Positions 54,836 through 63,125 of a DNA stretch of 64,000 nt are shown piece by piece. The translations under genes and the position numbers were made by a program. The notes under the pieces are model-generated. The model made no database searches. It was not told the origin of the DNA and was given only the letters and a program-made list of their open reading frames with translations. Position 1 is the first letter of the stretch; each line of letters begins with the position of its first letter. The stretch covers positions 124,001 to 188,000 of the forward strand of contig NZ_SOHK01000012.1 of assembly GCF_004404055.1 (NCBI RefSeq), in the 5' to 3' direction. The DNA is from Cryobacterium ruanii (GTDB taxonomy: Bacteria > Actinomycetota > Actinomycetes > Actinomycetales > Microbacteriaceae).

Positions 54836-56215
54836 GTGCCCGCTGCTGTGCTCATCGCCCGGAGCGCTCACGCCGCCGGCGTGCAGCGCCTTCTGGCGAG
54901 CTATCGCGCCGTCCCGATGACGGCCCCGATTCGCCTGGCCAAGCGCACGTCGAATCTGTTCCGAACCCGAACGAAGGCCCATGTTTCAGGCCTCGATGTG
55001 TCGGGGTTGACGAACGTCATCGCTGTTGACACGGCGGCGCGAACGGCCGACGTGGCCGGCATGTGTACCTATGACGACCTTGTTGCAGCGACGCTGCGCC
55101 ACGGGTTGGTGCCGTTGGTCGTACCGCAGCTGAAGACCATCACCCTCGGTGGCGCGGTGACCGGCCTCGGCATCGAGTCGACGTCGTTCCGCAACGGTCT
55201 GCCGCACGAGTCGGTACTGGAAATGGACATCCTCACTGGCGGCGGGGAGATGATCACCGCATCGCCCGGCCAGAACGCCGACCTGTTCCGCGCCTTTCCC
55301 AACTCGTACGGGACGCTGGGCTATGCGGTGCGTTTGCGCATCGAACTCGAACCCGTCAAGCCGTTCGTCGCCCTCACCCATGTGCGATTCCACTCGCTCG
55401 TCGACCTGGTCGCGGCGATGGACGGCATTCTCGAGACCGGCCGCCTCGACGGAGTTCTCGTCGACTACCTCGACGGCGTGGTGTTCAGCGCCGACGAAGG
55501 CTACCTCTGCGTGGGTCGGCAGACCAGCGCGCCCGGCCCCGCCAGCGATTACACCGGCCAGGAGATCTACTACCGCTCCATGCGACACGACCGCGGCGCG
55601 ACGGATGATCGCCTCACCATTCACGACTACCTGTGGCGCTGGGACACCGACTGGTTCTGGTGCTCCGAAGCGTTCGGCGCGCAGCATCCGCTGATACGAA
55701 GGGTCTGGCCCGGGCGCTTCCGGCGCAGCAGCTTCTACGGAAAGCTGATGAAGCTCGAACAGCGGTTCCACATCGGCGACCGTATCGAAAAACTGAACGG
55801 CCGGCCGCCCCGCGAGCGAGTCGTCCAAGACGTCGAGGTGCCGATCGCGCGATGCGCGGAGTTTCTGGACTGGTTTCTAAACAACATACCGATCACGCCG
55901 ATCTGGCTGTGCCCGCTGCGCTTGAGAGGCGATGACTACTGGCCGCTCTACCCGATCCGGCCCCAGCAGAACTACGTCAACGTCGGCTTCTGGTCGACGG
56001 TACCGGTTGGGTTCAGCGACGGGGCGACGAACCGGTTGATCGAATGCAAGGTCGGCGAATTCGACGGGCACAAGTCGCTGTACTCCGACTCGTATTACTC
56101 GCGGCCGGAGTTCGACGAACTCTACGGCGGGGACAGCTACCGAGCCGCGAAGAAGCGATACGACCCCGGATCCCGGCTCCTCGACCTCTACTCCAAGGCG
56201 GTGCAACGACGATGA
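54836..56215 (+). CDS. tmsA: FAD-binding reductase of the 10-methyl fatty acid type (TmsA/BfaA-like)
   Basis: A 459-residue flavoprotein with an N-terminal PCMH FAD domain (RLAKRTSNLFRTR, LVPLVVPQLKTITLGGAVTGLGIESTSFRNGLPHESVLEMDILTGGGE) and a C-terminal part resembling DHCR24/DWF1 sterol reductases (CPLRLRGDDYWPLYPIRPQQNYVNVGFW). It is coupled by a 4-bp overlap to a cyclopropane-type methyltransferase. This pair corresponds to TmsA/TmsB (BfaA/BfaB), where the reductase turns the 10-methylene acyl intermediate into the 10-methyl form. GTG 54836 is the likely start, since family members begin about 35 residues before RLAKRTSN. Confidence 0.8.
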   Translation: MPAAVLIARSAHAAGVQRLLASYRAVPMTAPIRLAKRTSNLFRTRTKAHVSGLDVSGLTNVIAVDTAARTADVAGMCTYDDLVAATLRHGLVPLVVPQLKTITLGGAVTGLGIESTSFRNGLPHESVLEMDILTGGGEMITASPGQNADLFRAFPNSYGTLGYAVRLRIELEPVKPFVALTHVRFHSLVDLVAAMDGILETGRLDGVLVDYLDGVVFSADEGYLCVGRQTSAPGPASDYTGQEIYYRSMRHDRGATDDRLTIHDYLWRWDTDWFWCSEAFGAQHPLIRRVWPGRFRRSSFYGKLMKLEQRFHIGDRIEKLNGRPPRERVVQDVEVPIARCAEFLDWFLNNIPITPIWLCPLRLRGDDYWPLYPIRPQQNYVNVGFWSTVPVGFSDGATNRLIECKVGEFDGHKSLYSDSYYSRPEFDELYGGDSYRAAKKRYDPGSRLLDLYSKAVQRR

Positions 56216-57543
56216 CCACGTTCAAGGATCGTGCGACGAAAGCGACGAAAGCGACGGACGCGACAGCAGGAAAATTCACCCTCGCCCAGGTGCTGGAGAT
56301 TCTGGCCGGCGGTCGCCTCCCGGTGCGATTCACCGCCTACGACGGGAGCGCAGCCGGACCGCAGGGCGCACCGTTCGGGCTGGATCTCCTAACCCCGCGC
56401 GGCACGACCTACCTCGCCACGGGCCGCGGCGACCTCGGACTGGCCCGCGCCTATATCGCCGGCGACCTCGACCTGCACGGCGTACACCCCGGTGATCCCT
56501 ATGAGCTGCTCAAAGCCCTCGCCGACAGCCTGGACTTCACTCGGCCACCGGCGCGAATGATGGTGGACATCATCCGCTCTATCGGTGTGCGGCAGCTGCG
56601 CCCGATCGCACCGCCGCCGGAGGAAGCAATGCCGCGCTGGCGCCGTGTTGCCGGGGGGCTCCGGCACAGCGAAACGCGCGACGCCGAGGCGATCCGCCAC
56701 CACTACGACGTCTCAAACCGGTTCTACGAGTGGGTGCTCGGGCCGACGATGACCTACACCTGCGCCTGCTACCCCCGCAGCGACGCATCCCTCGATGAGG
56801 CACAGGAGAACAAATACCGGCTCGTGTTTGAGAAGCTGGCGCTGTTGCCGGGTGACCGCCTGCTTGACGTCGGGTGTGGCTGGGGCGGCATGGTGCGCTA
56901 CGCCGCACGCCGCGGCGTGCTCGCCACCGGAGTGACGCTGTCGCGTGAGCAGACCGCGTGGGCGCAGCGGGCCATCGCCGAGGAGGGCCTAAACGATTTC
57001 GCGGAGGTTCGCCACGGCGACTACCGCAACATCACCGAAACCGGCTATGACGCGGTGTCGTCAATCGGGCTGCTCGAGCACATCGGAGTGCGCAACTACT
57101 CGTCGTACTTCGACTTTCTGCAATCCAGGCTGCGCCCCGGCGGTCTTCTGCTCAATCACTGCATCACGCGGCCAGAGAACCGAACCGAACCGGCGCCCCG
57201 CGGGTTCATTGATCGCTATGTCTTTCCGGATGGTGAGCTCACCGGCTCGGGCCGGATCATCAGCGAAGCGCAGGATGCGGGGCTCGAGGTGCTGCACGAG
57301 GAGAACCTGCGCCAGCACTACGCGCTGACGCTGCGCGACTGGTGCGCCAACCTCGTCGAGCATTGGGACGAGGCGGTCGCCGAGGTTGGCCTCCCCACCG
57401 CGAAAGTGTGGGGGCTGTACATGGCGGGCTCACGGCTCGGGTTCGAAAGTAACGGGATCCAGCTGCATCAGGTGTTGATGGCCAAGCCCGACGAGGGTGT
57501 CGGTTTCGGTGCGCTGCCGCTGCGGCCGTGGTGGACACCGTAG
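56212..57543 (+). CDS. tmsB: SAM-dependent fatty acyl methyltransferase (TmsB/BfaB-like)
   Basis: A 443-residue member of the cyclopropane fatty acid synthase family. After a Lys/Thr-rich N-terminus comes a helical domain (about 20-150), then YDVSNRFYEWVLGPTMTYTCACYP and the SAM loop LLDVGCGWGGMVRYAARRGVLATGVTLS (near residue 215), and SSIGLLEHIG. It transfers a methylene from SAM to the double bond of a phospholipid acyl chain; with the coupled reductase the product is probably a 10-methyl fatty acid rather than a cyclopropane. The start overlaps the previous stop (ATGA). Confidence 0.85.
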   Translation: MTTFKDRATKATKATDATAGKFTLAQVLEILAGGRLPVRFTAYDGSAAGPQGAPFGLDLLTPRGTTYLATGRGDLGLARAYIAGDLDLHGVHPGDPYELLKALADSLDFTRPPARMMVDIIRSIGVRQLRPIAPPPEEAMPRWRRVAGGLRHSETRDAEAIRHHYDVSNRFYEWVLGPTMTYTCACYPRSDASLDEAQENKYRLVFEKLALLPGDRLLDVGCGWGGMVRYAARRGVLATGVTLSREQTAWAQRAIAEEGLNDFAEVRHGDYRNITETGYDAVSSIGLLEHIGVRNYSSYFDFLQSRLRPGGLLLNHCITRPENRTEPAPRGFIDRYVFPDGELTGSGRIISEAQDAGLEVLHEENLRQHYALTLRDWCANLVEHWDEAVAEVGLPTAKVWGLYMAGSRLGFESNGIQLHQVLMAKPDEGVGFGALPLRPWWTP

Positions 57544-57630
57544 CTATATTCGCTGGGAGCGGATGCGGCGGGCCGGCCTGCGACGACGGGCCGCGGCTCG
57601 CGTGAACGCGAAGAATGGTCGCGCGGATGA

Positions 57631-58128
57631 TCAGGCGGGGTCCCAGGGCAGGGCCTGGTCAGACGGAACCGGGGCAAGCGGAATCACGACCACCGGACGA
57701 TGCTGACGGTGCGCCAGTTGCACCGCCACCGAACCGTTGATGAACTCCTGCAGGCTGGCCCGCAACGTCGCCTCCCTGGTTCCGACCACGATCATCGCCG
57801 CATTGAGCGTGTCGGCCAGGTCGCCAAGGGCTTGGGCCGGATTACCGACCAGGGCACGGGTGCTCCAGGTGAGACCGCGTCCGTCGAGGAGCGCGGCCAG
57901 GCGCGCCGCGAGATCCGGGTCGAATCTCTCCTCTGCACGCTCGGGCGAGTCCGCAGTCAATGGCAGACTCGTCATCGTGCCGTAGCCCAGGTCGTAGACC
58001 TGGTACTGGCCGGCGTCAACGGCTGCGCACACCAGATCCGCGTTGAAACGCGCCGCGAACATGGCCGCCTGCTGCACGACGGTGTCCGGCTGGCCGGTCA
58101 CCACCCCAACAATCACGCACGCGCTCAT
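57631..58128 (-). CDS. Universal stress protein (UspA family)
   Basis: A 165-residue single UspA domain. The ATP-binding type signature is present near the C-terminus: MIVVGTREATLRASLQEFINGSVAVQLAHRQHRPVVVIPL (usual G-x2-G-x9-G-S/T, here GTRE variant). AGGGAG lies 6 nt before the ATG. It is a stand-alone gene convergent with the methyltransferase. Exact role unknown; these proteins act in stress survival. Confidence 0.88.
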   Translation of the reverse strand: MSACVIVGVVTGQPDTVVQQAAMFAARFNADLVCAAVDAGQYQVYDLGYGTMTSLPLTADSPERAEERFDPDLAARLAALLDGRGLTWSTRALVGNPAQALGDLADTLNAAMIVVGTREATLRASLQEFINGSVAVQLAHRQHRPVVVIPLAPVPSDQALPWDPA

Positions 58129-58280
58129 GCTGCACTCCCTTGTCTACGGCGCCCGGCAGGCGGACAGGCGGACAGGACCGACTGTCGCACCTCGACTCAC
58201 GGCCAGCATGGCAGATTCCGCCCCGATTCGCCGTTTACCAAGGTGGAGATTTTCGTTCATCGGCGAAGACCTGTCTGCGT

Positions 58281-59756
58281 TCAGGCCTTCGGTAGGGCCG
58301 ACGTTTCAGCTCGGTGTCCGAACAGGTCGACCAGGGCGAATACCAGGGCAACGGCGACGAGTACCAGCGCGACCAGGATTCCGTTGAGGAAGCCGTCACG
58401 AAACACCTGCACGCGGTCGGGCTGGCTCGCCTCCGCGTACAACGTTGCGTAGAAGGTCGAGATTATCGCCGCGACTCCGATGGCCGTTCCCACCCGCTGA
58501 CCCACCTGGGCCATCGACCCGGCGACGCCGCCCTGCGTGACTGGAACCTCGGTCAGGGTGAGCGTCTGGTTCGGCGAGATGACGAGGCCGCCGCCGACAC
58601 CGGTCATCGTCATGGCTGCCGCGATCAGCCACGGTGCGAGGCCTACCGAGGCGAATAATCCCGCCAGTAGAACGAGCACGAAGCCGATCATGACGGTGAC
58701 CAGGCCGAGAGCGACGAGCTGGCGGCCCCAACAAAAGACCAGGCGACCGCCGATCCACGACGTTACCGCTGAGGCGAGGGCAAAGGAGATGCTCACCATT
58801 CCGGCGAAGACGGGCTCAAGCCCAAGGCCCTGTTGCAGAAAAAGGGTGACCAGCAGAAAGTACGGCGGAATCGCCGCAAAATAGGCCGTGGTGATCAGTA
58901 TCCCGTTGCGATAGGAGGCCGTGCGAAAGAGCGCGAAATTCACAACGGGTGACTTACCGATGTGCTGGTACCGCCGTTCCCACCAGAAGAACGCGGCGCC
59001 GGAAAGACCGAACACAATCAGCCAGAACCAGCGGCGGGGGTCATCCGTTGGGGCGCCGGTCGTCAGTACGAACGGAAGCATGAGGCCGAGAGTGGCGATT
59101 CCCAGCAACAGGATGCCGACGAGGTCGAGCCCCGTGCGTTCTCGGGCATGACTCTGGCGTTTCGGAAGCACTCGCATCGCGAAGAAGAGTGCCAGAAGAC
59201 CCAGCGGCACGTTCATCCAAAACGACAGGCGCCAGCCGTTATCGGGGCCGCCAACGGCGATCAGGAGGCCACCCAGGGTCGGTCCGAAGGCCGTCGAAAC
59301 TCCGATGACCGCTCCAAACAAGCCGAAGGCGCGCCCTCGTGCCGCGCCTTGGAACAACTGTTGGATTAGTCCGAGTACCTGCGGCATCTGTATTCCCGCA
59401 GCAATTCCCTGCAGGATACGCGCCACTATCAGGAATTCGATCGTGGGCGCGAGCGCGCACAGGATGCTTGCAACCGTGAAGGAGCTGAGGCCGACAATGA
59501 ACATGAGTCGCCGGGAATGGATGTCGCCCAGCCGACCGGACGGTACCAGCGCGAGCCCAAAAGCGAGTGCGTAACCAGCGACGATGAGCTGGAGTTCGGT
59601 GGTACCACCGCCGAGCGACTGCTCGATGGCCGGTAACCCAACATTTATCTTGGACAGGTCGAGAATTGTCAGTGAAGCAACTCCGACGCACACCCAGAAG
59701 GCTTGCCGCTTCGACCTGTCGGCATGCTCGGAGACGGGAGGAGTGATCTTCGGCAT
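58281..59756 (-). CDS. DHA2-type MFS transporter
   Basis: A 491-residue membrane protein with about 14 helices. The start region WVCVGVASLTILDLSKINVGLPAIEQSLGG matches the first helix of EmrB/QacA pumps (motif D1), and GRLGDIHSRRLMFIVGL is motif A; GLFGAVIGVSTAFGPTLGGLLI is motif C. It probably exports a toxic compound with proton antiport. No regulator adjoins. A TAGAAT hexamer 9 nt before the ATG suggests a very short leader. Confidence 0.92.
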   Translation of the reverse strand: MPKITPPVSEHADRSKRQAFWVCVGVASLTILDLSKINVGLPAIEQSLGGGTTELQLIVAGYALAFGLALVPSGRLGDIHSRRLMFIVGLSSFTVASILCALAPTIEFLIVARILQGIAAGIQMPQVLGLIQQLFQGAARGRAFGLFGAVIGVSTAFGPTLGGLLIAVGGPDNGWRLSFWMNVPLGLLALFFAMRVLPKRQSHARERTGLDLVGILLLGIATLGLMLPFVLTTGAPTDDPRRWFWLIVFGLSGAAFFWWERRYQHIGKSPVVNFALFRTASYRNGILITTAYFAAIPPYFLLVTLFLQQGLGLEPVFAGMVSISFALASAVTSWIGGRLVFCWGRQLVALGLVTVMIGFVLVLLAGLFASVGLAPWLIAAAMTMTGVGGGLVISPNQTLTLTEVPVTQGGVAGSMAQVGQRVGTAIGVAAIISTFYATLYAEASQPDRVQVFRDGFLNGILVALVLVAVALVFALVDLFGHRAETSALPKA

Positions 59757-59973
59757 GGTCCATTGATTCTAGATCCAGGGTCACAGGCCAGTACGGTGTG
59801 CGGCACGCGGACTACCTGGACTGGCCTCTAGGTGCCGTCGCGTAAGCGGATACCGGGCCAAAACCCGGCTCGCCGCTCACGGCGCGTGCGTGCCACACAG
59901 GCGCCGGAGGCTTCGGGCGGATAGGGTTCAACAAGGAGTTATCTCCCGGTTTCACGTGATTGGAAAATGCACC

Positions 59974-60126
59974 ATGGCCCAAAACCCCAAACAAAGCAAC
60001 AAGGTTGCACGAACCGCCAGCTCGGGGATCAGAAATACCCGGTTCAGTGCTGCAGCAGACACTGCCGCTGCGCGAGCCCGCGCCCTGGCGGCCCGGGCCC
60101 TTGAGAACAAGAAACCCGGCAAGTAG
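59974..60126 (+). CDS. Small basic protein, hypothetical
   Basis: A 50-residue frame (MAQNPKQSNKVARTASSGIR to the C-terminal ENKKPGK) with a GGAAA box 8 nt before the ATG. The product is strongly basic, Ala/Arg-rich and probably helical in its second half (AAADTAAARARALAARALE). It could bind nucleic acid. I do not recognise a family; the frame could also be non-coding. Confidence 0.45.
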   Translation: MAQNPKQSNKVARTASSGIRNTRFSAAADTAAARARALAARALENKKPGK

Positions 60127-60149
60127 ACTCGCGAGCTCGGTCAGCTCGG

Positions 60150-60926
60150 TCAGCGCGGTTCGCGCAGGTAGGCCAGCTGCGCGCGAACAGATGCCTCCGC
60201 GGCCAACCGCACCGCGGCATCCATTTGAGCGTAAACGAGATCGGTGACCTCGGCCACCGTCGCCTCAGAACCGAACGTGGCGAGGGCAGCTCGCACCTGG
60301 TCGAGTCGTTCGTGGCGATGCGCGAGGTAGGCCGTGCAGATGGCCGCAAGGTCGGGCAGTATCGGGCCGTGCGCGGGCAGCACGGTGGCCGGCCCGAGCG
60401 CGCGCAGCGCCTCGAGCGAGGCCAGGTAGTCGGCGAGGGCGCCGTCGATGATCGACGTTCCACGGCCAAGAATGGTGTCGCCGGTGAGCACCGAGCCGGT
60501 GAGGCCGTCGCCGGGCAGATGTAAACAGATCGAGTCGTCGGTGTGCCCGGGCGTGGCCACAACGCGGATGCTGGTACCAGCGGCTGAGAGCTGCTCCCCA
60601 TCGACGAGAGGGTCACCGTTCACGCAATAGGCGGGATCAAACGCACGTATAGGGGCGTTGGTGAGCGCCGCGAATCGTTCGCTTGCCGCCGTGTGGTCGG
60701 CGTGTCGGTGCGTGATCAGCACAAGCTCGACCCGGCCGGAAGCGGCGAGCGTGGACAGGTGGCCCTCGTCAAGCGGCCCGGGGTCGACGACGACAATCGA
60801 GCGCGAGTCCGGTGCACCGATCAGATAGGTGTTGGTGCCGTCGAGAGTCATCGGACCGGCGTTTGGCGCGAGCAGGCTGCGGGTGAGCGGGCTCGTGCGC
60901 TGCGGGCGGGCGCTATCGTCGGGCAT
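60150..60926 (-). CDS. Metallo-beta-lactamase fold hydrolase (LACTB2-like)
   Basis: A 258-residue MBL-fold enzyme. The metal-binding motif is THRHADHT (near residue 72), with GTNTYLIGAPDSRSIVVVDPGP before it and VVATPGHTDDSICLHLP, LTGDTILG and LPAHGP after it. A winged-helix-like C-terminus (from about 195) places it in the LACTB2/RNase-like group. Substrate is unknown: a thioester, lactone or RNA. The ATG at 60926 has TAAGCT 7 nt upstream and no ribosome binding site. Confidence 0.9.
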   Translation of the reverse strand: MPDDSARPQRTSPLTRSLLAPNAGPMTLDGTNTYLIGAPDSRSIVVVDPGPLDEGHLSTLAASGRVELVLITHRHADHTAASERFAALTNAPIRAFDPAYCVNGDPLVDGEQLSAAGTSIRVVATPGHTDDSICLHLPGDGLTGSVLTGDTILGRGTSIIDGALADYLASLEALRALGPATVLPAHGPILPDLAAICTAYLAHRHERLDQVRAALATFGSEATVAEVTDLVYAQMDAAVRLAAEASVRAQLAYLREPR

Positions 60927-60991
60927 AGCTCGCAGCTTAGCGACTGCCACGACCGGTACCCCGATGCGCGAGGTGCCGCTGCCAGCACTAA

Positions 60992-62047
60992 TCAGGGGTG
61001 CACGATGATCTTGACCGCGGTCTCGTTGTGGTTGATCAGGGTGTCGAAGCCTTCGGTGATCAGATCGTCGAGCGCGATGCGCCCGGTGATGAACGGCGCC
61101 AGCTTGACCCGGCCGTCCTGCACGAGCTTGATGGTGGCCGGGTGATCGCGCACATAGGCAATCGTTCCGCGCAGGTCGATCTCCTTGAGTACGAGTTTCT
61201 GCATGTCGATGCTGGCCGGCTTGCCCCAGATCGACACGTTGACGATGACACCGGCAGGCCGCACCGCGTCGAACAGCTGGCCCAGCACGACATTGACGCT
61301 CGTGCACTCGAAGCAGACGTCGGCGCCGTTACCGCCCGTGAGTTCGTGAACCCGGGCGACGACGTCTTCCTGGCTGGGATCGAGCACGTAGTCTGCCACC
61401 CCGGTGACTCGCGCCTTCTCCTTGCGAGCCTCGCTGAGCTCGGACATGATCACGGTCAGGCCCTCGGCCTTGAGCACGGCAGCGACGAGCAGTCCGATCG
61501 GGCCGGCCCCGCCGATGAGGGCGACATCGCCGGCTTTCGCGCCACTGCGCACAAAGGCGTGGTGCGCAACGGAGAGCGGCTCGATCAGCGCCGCCTCATC
61601 CAAGGGGATATCGCCGATGGCGTGCACCCAGCGGCGGTCCACGACGACCTTCTCGCTGAGTCCGCCGCCTCCGCCAGCCAGGCCGATGAAGCCCATCTTC
61701 GTGCAGAGGTGGTAGTTGCCGGCCAGGCAGGGGCCGCACTCGTTGCAGACGAAATACGGTTCGACCACGACGTTGTCTCCGACCGCGAGGTCGGACACAC
61801 CCTCGCCGAGTGCGGTGACCGTGCCCGAGAACTCATGGCCGAGCGTGACCGGTTCTTCCTCGTGCGAGAGAGGGTGTGGGTGTCCCTCGGCCGGAATGAA
61901 GATCGGGCCTTCGAGGTACTCGTGCAGGTCTGTGCCGCAGATGCCGCACCAGGCCACGTCGATCGCGACGGCTCCCGGTCGAAGGGTGGGTTCCGGAATC
62001 TCCTCGATGCGAATGTCTGCTGGGCCGTGAAAACGAGCTGCCTTCAT
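60992..62047 (-). CDS. Zinc-dependent 2,3-butanediol dehydrogenase-type enzyme
   Basis: A 351-residue medium-chain zinc dehydrogenase. The catalytic zinc ligands are in WCGICGTDLHEYLEGP and LGHEFSGTV, structural zinc cysteines in CNECGPCLAGNYHLC, and the NAD site is VALIGGAGPIGLLVAAVLKAEG. The PIFIPAEGHPHPLSHEEEPVTLGHE insert is characteristic of (R,R)-butanediol dehydrogenase, interconverting acetoin and 2,3-butanediol. AAGGAG lies 12 nt upstream of the ATG. A polyol substrate is the alternative. Confidence 0.92.
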   Translation of the reverse strand: MKAARFHGPADIRIEEIPEPTLRPGAVAIDVAWCGICGTDLHEYLEGPIFIPAEGHPHPLSHEEEPVTLGHEFSGTVTALGEGVSDLAVGDNVVVEPYFVCNECGPCLAGNYHLCTKMGFIGLAGGGGGLSEKVVVDRRWVHAIGDIPLDEAALIEPLSVAHHAFVRSGAKAGDVALIGGAGPIGLLVAAVLKAEGLTVIMSELSEARKEKARVTGVADYVLDPSQEDVVARVHELTGGNGADVCFECTSVNVVLGQLFDAVRPAGVIVNVSIWGKPASIDMQKLVLKEIDLRGTIAYVRDHPATIKLVQDGRVKLAPFITGRIALDDLITEGFDTLINHNETAVKIIVHP

Positions 62048-62242
62048 GATGCGTCACTACTCCTTGACTCCGGAGACGCGGTGCAGCGACGGTGCCCTCG
62101 TGGCAGGGTGCGGTACGTTCCGGCTTACTTTCAGCGTACTCGCCGGATTTCGGTGCCGCGTCGGGGGCTGCCGTTAGGGTGGGGGAAAGCGCGGCCGACC
62201 CGGCTTCACGAGATAGCACGAGACCATGACGAGGACAGCGCA

Positions 62243-63067
62243 ATGACGCGAGAGGCAGAGTCCGGCTCGCCACCGATCCCCGAAACACCGATCGGAGTGG
62301 CCGCGACGGTCGTGCTGCTGCGCGACAGCCCAGAGGGTCCCGAGGTGCTGCTGCTCGAACGTCCGCGCCATCGCGGATCGTTCGCCGGCGCGTGGGTGTT
62401 TCCGGGCGGTGCGGTAGACGCCGCCGACCGATTGCCGACGGATGCCGCGGCCCCGGCCGGCCGCACAGCGACCGCCGTCGAGTCGGTCGGTCCTGCGATC
62501 GACCCCGCCAACCCGAACGCCTTGGCCGACTCGGTCGACCCGAATGCCGAGGCCCGGGCCGAGGACGTCGAGCAGCTCGCCGCCCGCCGCGCCGCCGTGC
62601 GTGAGGTATGGGAGGAGACCGGGCTGCAGGTGTCTTCCGCTGCGCTCGTCGCGACGGCGCTGTGGGTGCCCCCGTCGAGTGTCCCGAAGCGGCTGCGCAC
62701 CTGGTTCTACGTGACGACGGCCCCGCCCGGCACCATCGTGCTCGCCGAGGACGAGGTCATCGACTACGCCTGGCTGCGGCCGGCTGCGGCGCTGGAGCGG
62801 CACGCATCCGCTGTGCTGACGCTAGTGGCACCGACCTGGGTAACCCTGCACGGGCTGCAGGGGCACGGGTCGGTGGCCGAGATCGTGGCGAGTGCCCGAC
62901 AGCGTGGGCTCGCGCACTACGAAACCCGGCTCGGTGCGAGCGAGCGCGGGCCGGTGCTGTTCTGGGCCGGCGACGTCGCCTACGACGACGACGCGCTCGC
63001 CGACCAAGCCGGCGGGAGGCACCGCCTTGAGATCGGCCGGGTGCCGTGGCTGTACACCGCGAACTGA
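62243..63067 (+). CDS. Nudix hydrolase with split Nudix box (NUDT19-like)
   Basis: A 274-residue Nudix protein. The box begins GAWVFPGGAVDAADR (about 47-61) and is completed only after an insertion of about 50 residues by RRAAVREVWEETGLQVS (near 118-134). Such a long insertion inside the box is known for the NUDT19/RP2p type, linked to CoA diphosphatase activity. The insert is rich in Ala/Asp/Pro. ATG 62243 follows GAGGAC; the frame is open far upstream through the dehydrogenase gene without support. Confidence 0.88.
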   Translation: MTREAESGSPPIPETPIGVAATVVLLRDSPEGPEVLLLERPRHRGSFAGAWVFPGGAVDAADRLPTDAAAPAGRTATAVESVGPAIDPANPNALADSVDPNAEARAEDVEQLAARRAAVREVWEETGLQVSSAALVATALWVPPSSVPKRLRTWFYVTTAPPGTIVLAEDEVIDYAWLRPAAALERHASAVLTLVAPTWVTLHGLQGHGSVAEIVASARQRGLAHYETRLGASERGPVLFWAGDVAYDDDALADQAGGRHRLEIGRVPWLYTAN

Positions 63068-63086
63068 GCGGAAGCGGGTGCGGCGG

Positions 63087-63125
63087 CGCGAGCTGGCCGC
63101 CAGCGCGAGCTAGCCGCCAGCGCGA
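63087..63125. repeat. 17-bp tandem duplication at a gene end
   Basis: A 17-bp unit at 63087-63103 is repeated at 63104-63120 with one base difference, plus five more matching bases. The second copy includes the stop (63110-63112) of the minus-strand secreted protein gene. Confidence 0.9.

Noticed and set aside
60998-62242. Very long plus-strand frame before the Nudix gene
   Set aside because: It is the antisense shadow of the zinc dehydrogenase gene on the minus strand and shows no domain.
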